Positions 1 to 12,920 of a DNA stretch of 64,000 nt are shown here, in pieces. Every line of letters begins with the position of its first letter. Position 1 is the first letter of the stretch. This DNA is from Spongilla lacustris (Eukaryota; Porifera; Demospongiae; Spongillida; Spongillidae), in contig OX442415.1 of the NCBI GenBank assembly GCA_949361645.1, positions 25,630,224 to 25,694,223 of the forward strand, given 5' to 3'. A model generated the notes under the pieces. That model worked only from the letters and a program-made list of their open reading frames with translations. It was not told the origin of the DNA and searched no databases. Made by a program: the position numbers and the translations under genes.

Positions 1-2565
1 GAGAGAATGGATGGGTGGACAGGTAGGACCACCGCATCTGGCATCACTGGATAGCCTTACTCTTCTGTCCCTCCCCCTTCTCCCCCTCATCCCCCTCATC
101 CCTCTCCTCCTTCTCAAGGATCGTTGGTCTAGTGCATGATCTGGACAAGGCTAATCAGAGCAACGAACTTCTCTACAAGTGTGCCACATACCTCAAGAAC
201 CTTTCACAGGTTAGGGCATCATATACATGTATACGCACACACTTACATGTACATGTACATGCACGCGTATACTGTTGTGTGCTGTATGCATACATGTACC
301 GGTATGTGCATAGAATTTTATGCCACCATTGTATGCATGTGTATCTGCTACTACATATATTTAGTATTCTTATGCGGCTGAAGTCTATGAGAAGCTCAAG
401 GACATCAAATCTCTGGTGGCACTGTATGTCTCCACACAGCAGTGGAATGAGGTAGGTGTGAGGTGATGATACATGTACATGGACATAATATTTTTACATA
501 TGTACATGTACGTGTAATTCGTTTCTTTAGGCGTTTTCTATAACAATGCAACACCCTGAATTTAAGGTAAGTCCCTCCCTCCCTCCCTCCCTCCCTCCCT
601 CCCTCCCTCCCTCCCTCCCTCCCTCCCTCCCTCCCTCCCTCCCTCCCTCCCTCCCTCCCTCCCTCCCTCCCTCCCTCCCTCCCTCCCTCCCTCCCTCCCT
701 CCCTCCCTCCCTCCCTCCCTCCCTCCCTCCCTCCCTCCCTCCCTCCCTCCCTCCCTCCCTCCCTCCCTCCCTCCCTCCCTCCCTCCCTCCCTCCCTCCCT
801 CCCTCCCTCCCTCCCTCCCTCCCTCCCTCCCTCCCTCCCTCCCTCCCTCCCTCCCTCCCTCCCTCCCTCCCTCCCTCCCTCCCTCCCTCCCTCCCTCCCT
901 CCCTCCCTCCCTCCCTCCCTCCCTCCCTCCCTCCCTCCCTCCCTCCCTCCCCCCTCCCCCCTCCCCCCCTCCCTCCCTCCCCCCCCCTCCCTCCCCCCCT
1001 CCCTCCCTCCCCCCCTCCCCCCCTCCCCCCCTCCCCCCCTCCCTCCCTCCCTCCCTCCCTCCCTCCCTCCCTCCCTCCCTCCCTCCCTCCCTCCCTCCCT
1101 CCCTCCCTCCCTCCCTCCCTCCCTCCCTCCCTCCCTCCCTCCCTCCCTCCCTCCCTCCCTCCCTCCCTCCCTCCCTCCCTCCCTCCCTCCCTCCCTCCCT
1201 CCCTCCCTCCCTCCCTCCCTCCCTCCCTCCCTCCCTCCCTCCCTCCCTCCCTCCCTCCCTCCCTCCCTCCCTCCCTCCCTCCCTCCCTCCCTCCCTCCCT
1301 CCCTCCCTCCCTCCCTCCCTCCCTCCCTCCCTCCCTCCCTCCCTCCCTCCCTCCCTCCCTCCCTCCCTCCCTCCCTCCCTCCCTCCCTCCCTCCCTCCCT
1401 CCCTCCCTCCCTCCCTCCCTCCCTCCCTCCCTCCCTCCCTCCCTCCCTCCCTCCCTCCCTCCCATGTGAGCACTCCTTTACCATAGGATGAAGTGTACAC
1501 ACCTTATGCCACCTGGCTGGTTGAGAATGACAAGTTTGATGAAGCTCAGGAAGGTATGTTGTATGTGCTAAGTGCTGTAGTGATGGTGTCACTGTCTCGA
1601 TGCAGCATTAAACAAAGCAGGCCGACAGAATGAGGCTATTCATCTACTGGAGCAGCTAGCCGAAAATGCAATCAAAGAGAGTAGGCAAGTGAAAGGCCTG
1701 GGGACCATTACTTTAGCTCTTGTCCTGGAACTTTGTACTAGTCCCCAGGCTATTTTAATGTACATGTACATTTTAAATGTTATGTCACCACGCAGTATGT
1801 ACATGTGTGTATACTGTGCACTCCTGTGTGCATATGTTGTACATGGTCATGTATGTACATTTACACATTTTCTCCTTTTCTGTTCTCAAAGGTTTGATGA
1901 TGCCGGTTTCTATTACTGGCTTCTGACCAAGTCTGCTTTGGAATCAGCACCCAAGTCTGCTTTGGAATCAGCACGAAAGGAAGCCCAGGGTGAAGGTACG
2001 TGTGTCTGATCTCCCAGGGGTATTAGTGTACCCCTGGGGTATTGGTGTAGCCCTGCCGTATTGATGTATCCCCTGGGGTATTAGCTAGCCTCCCTGGAGC
2101 ATTGGTACCCCTCTGAGATATTGGGTACCTGTCTGGACGTTGTACATGTAATGAGACTGTTTGATCTCTATGTTTCCAAGGCAACCAGCAGACCATACGT
2201 ACCCACAAGGATAACTTTTATAAGTTCAAAGAGTTATCGGAAATATACTATGTGTACCACCACATCCAGCGATACACTGTAAGCATTTGAGCATGGCTGC
2301 CATGGCAACGTTAGTGGACCAATGGCCCCTCCCCACTAGGACCAGCCCTTCACCTCTCACCTCCCAGAAGCCCTCATGAACATGGCACGCTTCCTTGCTC
2401 ACAAGCTCACAGCCAAGGTTCCTCCTGGAGTTTCCCAAGTGTATCCACAGGCCTGCAAATGTACATGTATATATTTTCTTGGTAGCTAAATATGTTTTTA
2501 AAATAATGTTTTAGGATGGGCAGGTGTGGGAGGAGTGTTTGGAAATGCTGTGAAGGCCGCACCTC

Positions 2566-2602
<37 letters not shown>

Positions 2603-5600
2603 GTGTTTCCTTGACCCATTTGAAGAGCTGTGTACCTGACGCTGGCCAAGCAGGGCAAGACTGTGGGAGCATTCAAGCTAGCCAGATATGCATATGAGAA
2701 ACTGAAGGCAAGTACTACACACATGTAATGGAGTCCACCACATGCATGTGTACATGTACAGTGTATGCATGTACATGTAGCTTGTAAGTTTTGGGTTACT
2801 TGTTAGGGTTGTGTGTGTGTGATAAGTATTAGTACATTTTAAGATCCCATGATGAGCATTAGGGGTCATGTGATATGTACATGTAGATAACTTCCCCTTC
2901 CTTACCAGACGCTGAAAATACCAAGTCATCTTCAGGAGGCTATCGACATGGGCAGTGTGACTATAAGGTCAAAGCCTTTTATGGATAAAGAGGTATGTTG
3001 TGTTTTGCGTATTTTTATATACAAATGTACATGTGCTGTGTCTTTGTGATTACACAGCATTCTTGGTTCATTCTGGGTACATGTATGTTAAAATAGAGCT
3101 TGCAAAAAAAAAAAAAACCTGGAGGCTGATTAGTAGTTGCTTGTATGTAAACTTGGTTACATGTTTGTGTATTTTGAGTGCCAGAGATCAATCTTCTGTC
3201 AGTCACTTAGAATACATGTACATGTACCTGCATTACATTTAATGGTCACTACATGTACATACTGAAATGGTCCACATGATTTTCCTGGGGCCCTTTGTAG
3301 TGCCCTTGCTAGGCACACTGCAGCTCAGGGCTGTCAGGGATTCTAGGTGGTGTACATGTGGATTCCTGTGTGCATGTACATGTACATGTACTTCAGTTAG
3401 CAAGTGTAGCTTTTGTACACATGTACATGTACACATGTAATTAGGGTGTGTAACCTTTTATGAAAGTGAAAATCAATTATTTTGACTATGATTTTTTGTA
3501 GTTTGTTTTTGCAACTTAGAAATCGGTTTTTACTAACATGAAGTAATTATTACGCTATAGAGTTGTCAGCAATTACATACTTGTACATTGTTCAGGTTTT
3601 ACATATGCCACCAGTATGATATACCTGATGTACGTACATGGATGAAATAATTCAGAATGGCACAGACGGTAGTAATTTTTGAGTGTTACACAATCCAGGG
3701 ATTACCTTTGCATCTCATAGACTCGCAAAGCACAGTATACAGGCTCCCCAGTAAACTGCTTTCGCCGGCTGGCTTGAGAGGCTAATTATTGTATCTAATA
3801 TCATGTAGGGTACGTGCGATGTAAAAGAGGTGTGCACATAATGCCTGCACATAATGTAACAGATCAAGGCTGCCACGATCATTAGCTAGTCTACAATGCA
3901 TGGTTGGAAGTTGAATTGACCAGAAACATTCTATTCACTAACAGTTGACCCAGCCAATTCCCAATTAAAACTTATTCAGCATGTGATTACTTTTAACCCT
4001 AGGTCTACTCCTGATTTTCTGCTTAACGAGAAACAAATATCGGCTAATTGTGACTAAGAAAAATGAAATCGGGTTTTCTACTACATTGTACATGTATGTG
4101 AAATTCTGAAATCGATTTTTCCAAATAGTACTCTTTCATAGTCAACTGATATGGTAATCGTGAATAATTGAATAACCTGAAAAACGTTACATAATGCATG
4201 TACATGTACCCTACATGTAGTTTTCCATCCACATGTTTTGTACATAACCTGCCCACCATACCAATATCCGTTTGTAATAGCAGTGTGGTTGGACTAAAGA
4301 CTTACATAGTTAACACAAGCATTGCTGATTAGCCTTGCTTCATTCAATCTTCTTCTGAAACCCGTTCCCCACCCTGCTTCCCTCTGTCTTCCCCTCCTTC
4401 CTCCATTTACCCCTTCCCTCCCTGCACAGGACCTCCTTCCAATGTGCTACCGTTGCTCCACCACCAACCAGCTGTTCAACACTGCAGGGGCTACCTGCAC
4501 CAACTGCAGACAGCCTTTTGTGTTCTCATTTGTCTCCTTTGGTGAGTGTTACATCATTATGTACTGCAGTCCACATTTGAATGTTTCCCTTTTGACCACA
4601 ATGTTCAGTCATTTTGACTCATTTTAAGTAATTATACATATACATACATGTATACATGTTGCAAAAATGATACCACGACTTTGTACCAAATTGAATGTCT
4701 GTACAAAATCGTATTACACATTGAAAATTGCACTGCTCATCACGTACTTGTAGATATAAGGAAGCTAGCTGCATATTTCAGTGTACATGTAAGTGGTGCC
4801 AAGTTTGCAATGCAATGCTTGTAATGTATGACTAATTATACTGTCGGCTAGCTCCAAGATGGGCAGTTTATTTTTTAATATGGTTAGTAATTAAAAAAAG
4901 GGACAAGTATTTTTAAAAAAACATCCAGGGTTTATGGGTATTTAGGGGGGTTGAATAGATACATGTAAATGTACATGTATGTATGGATGATTGGATGGAG
5001 TGTAAATGCTTGTTGTACTTTTGCTTCGTCCTGTACAGAGGTTCTACCAGTAGTGGAATTCTTCTTGGCAGAAGGGATCAGGTAAGCTGACTGGATCAGG
5101 TGATGCTGCCTGATCATTAAAGAGTTAATGACCTAATAGTGACGAAGAGGCCATGAAGCTGATACAAATGGAGGCTCCTCGGAGGAACAAGAACCAGGGG
5201 TGGAAGGAGACTCAGCAAGGAAGTATCCCAACATGGTCCACCATGTGTGTATAAGTGTGTCCGCATGTGCATGCATTTGTACATGTATGTGTGTACATTG
5301 TGTTATGTGTGTACATGTATGCATGCATGATGGTCACCATAGTGACTCTAAAGAGGGTGTTTATGTAGTGTGAGCTCCCCTTAATGAAATCATAAGATGC
5401 ACAAGTTTTAAAGCTGGATGAACAAGACGATGACAAGGATGGGGACCCGTTCACCAAGCTGCTCAATACACTGGTATGTGTGTACTTTATTTTGATGTGA
5501 TTAATGTGTGGATGTTTATGATGATACCCTTCACTCTCCACACAGCACTCAACCAATGGGGAGTTTGTTCCTGTGGTGGTGGACAGAGAAACTCTTCAAG

Positions 5601-5887
5601 CCATGCATAGGACTGAAGTCATAGTGAAGAAATGGGGTGCACCCATTGGAAATCAGTACTACCAATCTCTTATTCCAGACATCAGCATTGCTATATGTAG
5701 AAACTGCAGTCAGGTAAGAGGAGCTAGCTAGGAGTATTTGTATGTTGCCACGTGGCTGTCAGCTTACTAGGCAGTATAAAATTACCTTATTCTCTTCATA
5801 CAGCTATTTCATTCAGATGATTATGAAATTCAAATACTGGCCAAAGAATCTTGTCCATTCTGTCGAAGGCCAGTGGACTCTTTTTAA
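1..5887 (+). CDS. IFT122: IFT122 copy A, C-terminal 17 exons (intraflagellar transport protein 122)
   Basis: Subunit of the IFT-A complex, which drives retrograde transport and membrane-protein entry in cilia. Exons: 1-22 (partial), 119-209, 365-451, 531-566, 1487-1553, 1606-1684, 1892-1995, 2181-2278, 2340-2440, 2626-2707, 2909-2992, 4430-4541, 5039-5081, 5140-5222, 5397-5473, 5546-5713, 5804-5887 (TAA). They join in frame over 1418 nt (471 residues plus a split codon). The product is the alpha-helical TPR-like region (GWVDRIVGLVHDLDKANQ, HPEFKDEVYTPYATWL) followed by two zinc ribbons: CYRC...CTNC from exon 12 and CRNC...CPFC from exons 16-17. The WD40 half must lie left of the window. Two introns are GC-AG and two look U12-type. 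Compared with copy B, exon 7 has a 24-bp in-frame duplication (KSALESAP then KSALESAR). Family identity is from remembered alignment and is strong; exact splice sites are inferred. Confidence 0.93.
572..1463 (+). repeat. (CCCT)n tetranucleotide tract, about 0.9 kb, in an IFT122 intron
   Basis: Nearly pure CCCT repeats, interrupted near 950-1040 by C5-C7 runs, lie directly after a GTAAGT donor. The complementary strand is (GGGA)n. All frames are open, so the apparent PSLP and GREG proteins are repeat artefacts. Confidence 0.98.
1685..1891 (+). other. GC-AG intron of IFT122 copy A
   Basis: The exon ends AG and the intron begins GCAAGT, the standard GC-donor context. No GT donor keeps the frame. 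Splicing to 1892 yields an uninterrupted reading through ESRFDDAGFYYW. The same donor is conserved in copy B at 45239. Confidence 0.8.
1909..1966 (+). repeat. 24-bp in-frame tandem duplication in exon 7 of copy A
   Basis: The codons for KSALESA occur twice in copy A and once in copy B (45470-45495), adding eight residues without breaking the frame. Copy A is therefore not the ancestral form at this spot, or has diverged there. Confidence 0.88.
2441..2625 (+). other. Candidate U12-type (minor spliceosome) intron, IFT122 copy A
   Basis: The donor is GTATCCAC. A full match to the U12 branch consensus, TTCCTTGAC, lies about 11 nt before the acceptor AG. Using these sites gives the expected junction VSQ|V|AVYLTLAK in phase 2. 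Ordinary GT-AG choices do not keep frame here. Conserved in copy B (47410-47607). Confidence 0.75.
2563..2602 (+). repeat. (TTG)n microsatellite in the candidate U12 intron
   Basis: Uninterrupted TTG triplets. Copy B has an interrupted, T-rich version at 47526-47562. Confidence 0.95.
2708..2908 (+). other. GC-AG intron of IFT122 copy A
   Basis: The donor context is AAG|GCAAGT and the acceptor CCAG lies before 2909. The junction KLK|TLKIP fits the family in phase 0. Copy B has the same site at 47690. Confidence 0.8.
5223..5396 (+). other. Second candidate U12-type intron, IFT122 copy A
   Basis: The donor is GTATCCCA. A CCCCTTAATG branch-like motif lies 12 nt from the acceptor CATAAG. The phase-1 junction gives QQGNAQVLKL, matching the family's QILRL stretch. 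Conserved in copy B (50112-50271). The branch match is weaker than in the first U12 candidate. Confidence 0.65.
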
Positions 5888-7150
5888 AAAGAAGCTATTT
5901 TTATTTCTACTTTTTTTCCCTCTTGTGTTTTTCTCATCAAATTTCTTTACAACTAAAAAATAATGCTATATAAGTCCATCTTAATATTGTGTTGGTATTC
6001 TAGCGCACCAGCCAAGCTCTATGAAGCATTGTACATATAGATCATTGAGTGCATGATGAGAGGGATGTGCATGTTAGTAACATGACTACATGTATAGTAT
6101 AAAGGCAGTCATGGAGATGAAGGACATAGATGTTTAGTAATCCTCATCACTCACATGTGGTGGCATGTTGGACATCTCCTAAGGCTCCTAGTGTATTCAC
6201 GTGAAGCTCTCCTGGATGCCTCTTGATCCAGCTTGTCAGGAGGAGTGTCTACTATTCCCACTGGGAAGTTGGGAAAAACATATGGAAATGTTTACAAAGT
6301 GGTGTCTACTTGTTTCATCTGTATTTTTAGCCATACTTCCAACAATCTCAAGCAGCACCATGATAATCAGGACAGCATGCTGCTAGTACGTACCGCCATG
6401 TCACAATGGGAGTCTGAACTAAGAATAATACAATGCACTAGAAAATTACCACTCCTAAAGTTAAGTGCTTAGGTGTTAGCAATATTTAGTGTGAACCAAG
6501 GGTTAAAATGTCTGTTTTATATATCGAACGTGCATGAGCTATTTATAAGGCAACATTGTGTTACACAATTACAAATTATATAAAACCACTTTTAGGACTT
6601 CTCCATACATCATAGTAAAACTGTGCAATAGAATAAAAACATTTGTGCTTGGAAGCAATGTACTAAATCTCCTTCAAGCTTTTCAAAGTAAAAAAGGACC
6701 CTCTCTTTTATAAAATAGACATTTCAAGTTTGTATCCATACACAACCGAGCTTTCCCATGCATCATTGTGACATAAGCAACCAGACTTTAGGTGCAGATC
6801 CAGAAGGTTACCTGTAAAATATATTTAATTTCAGCCCTTAACTATACATTCTGTCCAGGTGCTGTGATCAATACACATGTATCATTGCATGAATTCACTT
6901 GACTCAAGCCTGAATGGTTAAAATGTAACAAGGCAGAATCGCAGATTTCAGTGCGCAACTAGTAAGACTATGTAAAGCCAAATAGTAGTTTCATCATAAA
7001 AGTGATCGCTCATAGATTGATCAGTGCATATGTAAGAAAAACTCATACATGTACTTACACACTCATACTCAGGTATGAGTTTCTATACTTCCTGTATCAA
7101 TTACATTTCCTATACAAACACATTGAAATCTTAACTTCATCCAATGGTGG
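5888..7150. other. 3' flank of IFT122 copy A; no supported gene
   Basis: AT-rich non-coding sequence aligned to 50763-52710 of copy B. Relative to copy B it lacks about 0.7 kb at around 6358 (copy B 51275-52003). The short ORFs have no recognisable family. Confidence 0.6.
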
Positions 7151-7159
7151 TTATGGATG

Positions 7160-7700
7160 GACACGGCTAGAGGCTCTCATGTTCTTTGTGTCCTGGCATA
7201 GCTCTTGACCGCCTTGGCAACCACGCTTCTACCTGTAAACGGGGTGGTGATGTTGTCACCTGCCACAACCATCTGCATAATGTGGTTGCTGAGTTCTGCT
7301 ATTGTGCCCATCTTGGAGTGAGAGTAGAGTCAGGCAGTGGCCTTAAGCCATACCCGGCCAGCAGATGTACTTGTCCTCAATATGGAGAGAGCGAAACATG
7401 CTTCCATTGACATCAAAGTGACCTCACCCTTAATCCCTTCCATCCTAACAGCAGCTAGCTGCAAGCTTGTATGAAGGGGCTGCAGTGAATCAAAGGAGGC
7501 AGAGGCCAGGAAGCATAAAGCAAATGACCCCGAGTGTTCAGAGCTGGGTTGGGAGCCCTATGTAAACTAGGGAAGGGAAGCCCAATATACTTTCTCCCAC
7601 CTGGCTTCCCACCTGGCCATCATCGCATCTTCCCACAAAGGTAAGGTGCTCACAGAGCTCTACAGCAGGCTGAACTTCATGCACCCTCCATTGGCCTGTT
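7160..7700 (+). pseudogene. Decayed retroelement-type ORF fragment (copy A)
   Basis: Frames around 7186-7410 encode LDRLGNHASTCKRGGDVVTCHNHLHNVV in broken form. Further on, around 7560-7680, REAQYTFSHLA-like and TELYSRLNF-like segments appear in other frames. This resembles the C-terminal part of reverse-transcriptase-containing proteins common in invertebrate genomes (from memory). Stops and frameshifts make it a relic. Copy B has the matching relic at 52740-53280. The family placement is uncertain; the decay is clear. Confidence 0.45.
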
Positions 7701-8156
7701 GGACATCCTTTGAGTTTTTCTATGTATTGTGTTTTATTTAGGTAACATGCATTATCTTCACTGAAATCATGATTAGTAATATTTGATCAATTACCTCCAT
7801 AATGCCTTGAAGAGAACTATATTATCTTTGAATCTATATGAGCGTATCTCCATTTTGTAAATGCTACCACGAGGCAGTATATAAGTGCCATGCATTATAG
7901 TCTCTGTAGTCTGTTGTATGCATAATTAATAATATGTAACAATTAGCTACAGAAATTTGATACCAACAACAATATATTACATCATAGTAAGATATAGTGG
8001 CTAATCAAAGCTTGATAACTCAGTTGGCAGCCCTGCACCATTATCCCCTTAGCGCCATAGGCCTCCCATTTTGCAGGTCAGTGTGCTTGTGTCATCTGAT
8101 TCTCTAACCTTGTGCATTTCTATTCTCGCGTGCCATGATGTAATAAATGAGACGAC
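7701..8156. other. Non-coding end of segmental duplication copy A
   Basis: Sequence matching 53222-53755, with small indels. Homology with copy B stops at the first unit of the 9-bp minisatellite. Confidence 0.6.
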
Positions 8157-8371
8157 TTGGAAACACTGGAAACATTGGAAACACTGCGGACACTGCAATC
8201 ACTGCAGACACTGGAAACATTGGAAACGCTGCAGACATTGCAAACTGTGAGACACTGGAAACACTGGAAACACTGCAAACACTGGAAACACTGCAAACAC
8301 TGGAAACACTGTAGACACTGGAAATACTGGAAACACTGGAAACACTGTAAACACTGCGGACACTGCAATCA

Positions 8372-8848
<477 letters not shown>

Positions 8849-9540
8849 TCAGACACTGGAAACACTGGAAACACTGGAAACACTGCAAACACTGCAAACA
8901 CTGGAAACACTGGAAACACTGGAAACACTGGAAACACTGTAAACACTGCAGACACTGGTAACACTGCAAACATTGGAAACACTGCATACACTGCGGAAAC
9001 ACTGCAGACACTGGAAACACTGCAAACACTGGAAACACTGCAGACACTGCAAACACTGGAAACACTGGAAACACTGAAAACACTGCAGATACTGGAAACA
9101 CTGGAAACACTGGAAACACTGGAAACACTGTAAACACTGCAGACACTGGTAACACTGCAAACACTGGAAACACTGCAAACACTGGAAACACTGCAAACAC
9201 TGGAAACACTGCAGACACAGCAAATACTGCAGACACTGGAAACACTGGAAACACTGCAGACACTGGAAACACTGCAAACACTGTAGACACTGGAAACACT
9301 GCAAACACTGTAAACACTGGAAACACTGGAAACACTGCAGACACTGCAATCACTGCTAACACTGGAATCACTGGAAACACTGCAGACACTGCAAACACTG
9401 GAAACAATGCAGACACTGGAAACACTGGAAACACTGCAAACACTGTAGACACTGGAAACACTGGAAACACTGGAAACATTGCAAACACTGGAAACACTGG
9501 AAACACTGCAAACACTGGAAACACTGCATGCAGACACTGC

Positions 9541-9609
9541 ATGCAGTGTCTGCATGCAGTGTTTCCAGTGTTTGCAGTGTTTCCAGTGTTTCCAGTGTCT
9601 GCAGTGTTT
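9541..9609 (-). repeat. Inverted block inside the 9-bp minisatellite (first)
   Basis: The array reads AGTGTTTCC/AGTGTTTGC here instead of GGAAACACT. The left boundary is a TGCATGCA palindrome and the right boundary a TGTTTGCAAACA palindrome. Confidence 0.95.
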
Positions 9610-12183
9610 GCAAACACTGCAGACACTGGAAACACTGCAGACACTGGAACACTGCAGACACTAGAAACACTGGAAACACTGGAAACACTGCAAACACTGC
9701 AAACACCGGAAACACTGGAAACACTGGAAACACTGGAACCACTGCAAACACTGTAGACACTGGAAACACTCGAAACACTGGAAACACTGCAAACACTGGA
9801 AACACTGCAAATACTGGAAACACTGGAATCACTGCAGACACTGCAAACACTGCAGACACTGGAAACACTGGAAACACTGCATGGAAACACTGCAGACACT
9901 GGAAACACTGCAAACACTGGAAACACTGGATACACTGCAAACACTGGAAAACTGCAAACACTGGAAACACTGCATGCAGACACTGCAAACACTGCAGACA
10001 CTGGAAACACTGGAAACACTGGAAACACTGCAAACACTGGAACACTGCAGACACTGGAAACACTGGAAACACTGGAAACACTGCAAACACTGCAAACACT
10101 GGAAACGTGCAAACACTGGAAACACTGCAAACACTGGAAACACTGGAAACACTGGAAACACTGGAAACACTGCAGACACTGGAAACACTGTAAACACTGG
10201 AAACACTGGAAACACTGGAAACACTGGAAACACTGCAGACACTGGAACACTTCAGACACTGGAAACACTGCATGGAAACACTGGAAACATTGCAGACACT
10301 GCAAACACTGCAAACACTGGAAACATGCAAACACTGCAAACACTGGAAACACTGGAAACACTGGAAACACTGCAGACACTGGAACACTTCAGACACTGGA
10401 AACACTGCATGGAAACACTGGTAACACTCCAAACACTGGAAACACTGCAGACACTGGAAACACTGCAAACACTGGAAACACTGCAAACACTGGAAACACT
10501 GCAGACACTGCAAACACTGCAGACACTGGAAACACTGGAAACACTGGAAACACTGGAAACACTGGAAACACTGCAGACAATGGTAACACTGCAAACACTG
10601 GAAACACTGCAAACACTGGAAACACTGCAGACACTGGAAACACTGCAAACACTGGAAACACTGCAGACACTGCAAACACTGCAGTCACTGGAAACACTGG
10701 AAACACTGCAGACACTGCAATCACTGCAGACACTGGAAACACTGCAAACACTGGAAACACTGCAAACACTGTAGACACTGGAAACACTGGAAACACTGCA
10801 TGGAAACACTGGAAACACTGGAAACACTGGAAACACTGCAAACACTGGAAACACTGTAGACACTGGAAACACTGCATGGAAACACTGCAAACACTGGAAA
10901 CACTGGAAACACTGCAAACACTGGAAACACTGTAGACACTGGAAACACTGGAAACACTGGAAACATGCACTGCAAACACTGGAAACACAGCAAACACTGG
11001 AAACACTGCAGACACTGCAAACACTGCAGACACTGGAAACACTGGAAACACTGGAAACACTGCAGAGACTGGAAACACTAGTACTGGAAACACTGGGAAC
11101 ACTGGAAACACTGGAAACACTGCAAACACTGTAAAAACTGCAAACACTGGAAACACTGCAGACACTGCAAACACTGGAAACACTGGAAACACTGCAGACA
11201 CTGCAAACACTGCAGAAACTGGTAACACTGGAAACACTGGAAACACTGCAAACACTGCAAACACTGTAAACACTGGAAACACTGGAAACACAGGAAAACA
11301 CTGTAAACACTGCAGACACTGGTAACACTGCAAACACTGGAAACACTGGAAACACTGCAGACACTGTAAAAACTGCAAACACTGGAAACACTGCAAACAC
11401 TGTAAAAACTGCAAACACTGGAAACACTGCAGACACTGCAAACACTGGAAACACTGGAAACACTGCAGACACTGCAAACACTGCAGAAACTGGTAACACT
11501 GGAAACACTGTAAACACTGCAGACACTGGTAACACTGCAAACACTGTAAACACTGGAAACACTGCAGACACTGGAAACACTGGAAACACTGGAAACACTG
11601 TAAACACTGCAGACACTGGTAACACTGCAAACACTGTAAACACTGGAAACACTGCAGACACTGGAAACACTGCAAACACGGAAACACTGCAGACACTGCA
11701 AATACTGCAGACACTGGAAACACTGGAAACACTGCAGACACTGGAAACACTGCAAACACGGAAACACTGCAGACACTGCAAATACTGCAGACACTGGAAA
11801 CACTGGAAACACTGCAGACACTGGAAACACTGCAAACACTGTAGACACTGGAAACACTGCATGGAAACACTGCAGACACTGGAAACACTGGAAACACTGG
11901 AAACACTGTAAACGCTGCAGACACTGGTAACACTGCAAACACTGTAAACACTGGAAACACTGCAGACACTGGAAACACTGCAAACACGGAAACACTGCAG
12001 ACACTGCAAATACTGCAGACACTGGAAACACTGGAAACACTGCAGACACTGGAAACACTGCAAACACTGTAGACACTGGAAACACTGCAAACACTGTAGA
12101 CACTGGAAACACAGCATGGAAACACTGCAGACACTGCAATCACTGCTAACACTGGAATCACTGGAAACACTGCAGACATGCAT

Positions 12184-12340
12184 GCATGCATGTCTGCAGT
12201 GTTTCCAGTGTCTGCAGTGTTTCCAGTGTTTCCAGTGTTTGCAGTGTTTCCAGTGTTTCCAGTGTTTCCAGTGTCTACAGTGTTTGCAGTGTTTCCAGTG
12301 TTTCCAGTGTCTGCATTGTTTCCAGTGTTTGCAGTGCATG
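12184..12340 (-). repeat. Inverted block inside the 9-bp minisatellite (second)
   Basis: Between a CATGCATGCATGCATG run and a GCAGTGCATGTAGAC junction, about 17 units are in reverse orientation. Confidence 0.95.
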
Positions 12341-12726
12341 TAGACACTGGAAACACTGGAAACACTGGAAACACTGCAAACACTGGAAACACTGGAAACA
12401 CTGCAGACACTGGAAACACTGGAAACACTGGAAACACTGCAGACACTGGAAACACTGCAAACACTGGAAACACTGGAAACACTGCAAACACTGGAAAACT
12501 GCAAACACTGGAAACACTGCATGCAGACACTGGAAACACTGGAAACACTTCAAACACTGGAACACTGCAGACACTGGAAACACTGGAAACACTGGAAACA
12601 CTGCAAACACTGCAAACACTGGAAACACTGCAGACACTGCAAACACTGCAAACACTGGAAACACTGGAAACACTGGAAACACTGCAGACACTGGTAACAC
12701 TGCAAACACTGGAAACACTGCACTGT

Positions 12727-12920
12727 TAAAGAAACTGGCCCGAGGGGTGTTAGCTTTGAGGGGTGTTACAGCCCGAGGAGTGTTGTGGCAACACACTAGG
12801 GTGTTCAGCTGACATGTATGGGTGTTAGCAGGCTATGCTGGGGTGTTAGCAGCATACCCCTACCAACAGTGGGGTGTTAGGTGATTTTAGAGGTGTGTTG
12901 TCACAACACTGGTTTACCGC
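12727..12920 (+). repeat. GGGTGTT-rich module next to the minisatellite
   Basis: Seven or more GGGTGTT-like words occur, with a GTGTTGTGGCAACAC hairpin at about 12781. The same words and the same hairpin lie beside the second minisatellite at 25929-26060, so module and array travel together. Confidence 0.75.

Noticed and set aside
405..1592. ORFs of poly-GREG and poly-PSLP
   Set aside because: Translation of the intronic (CCCT)n tract.
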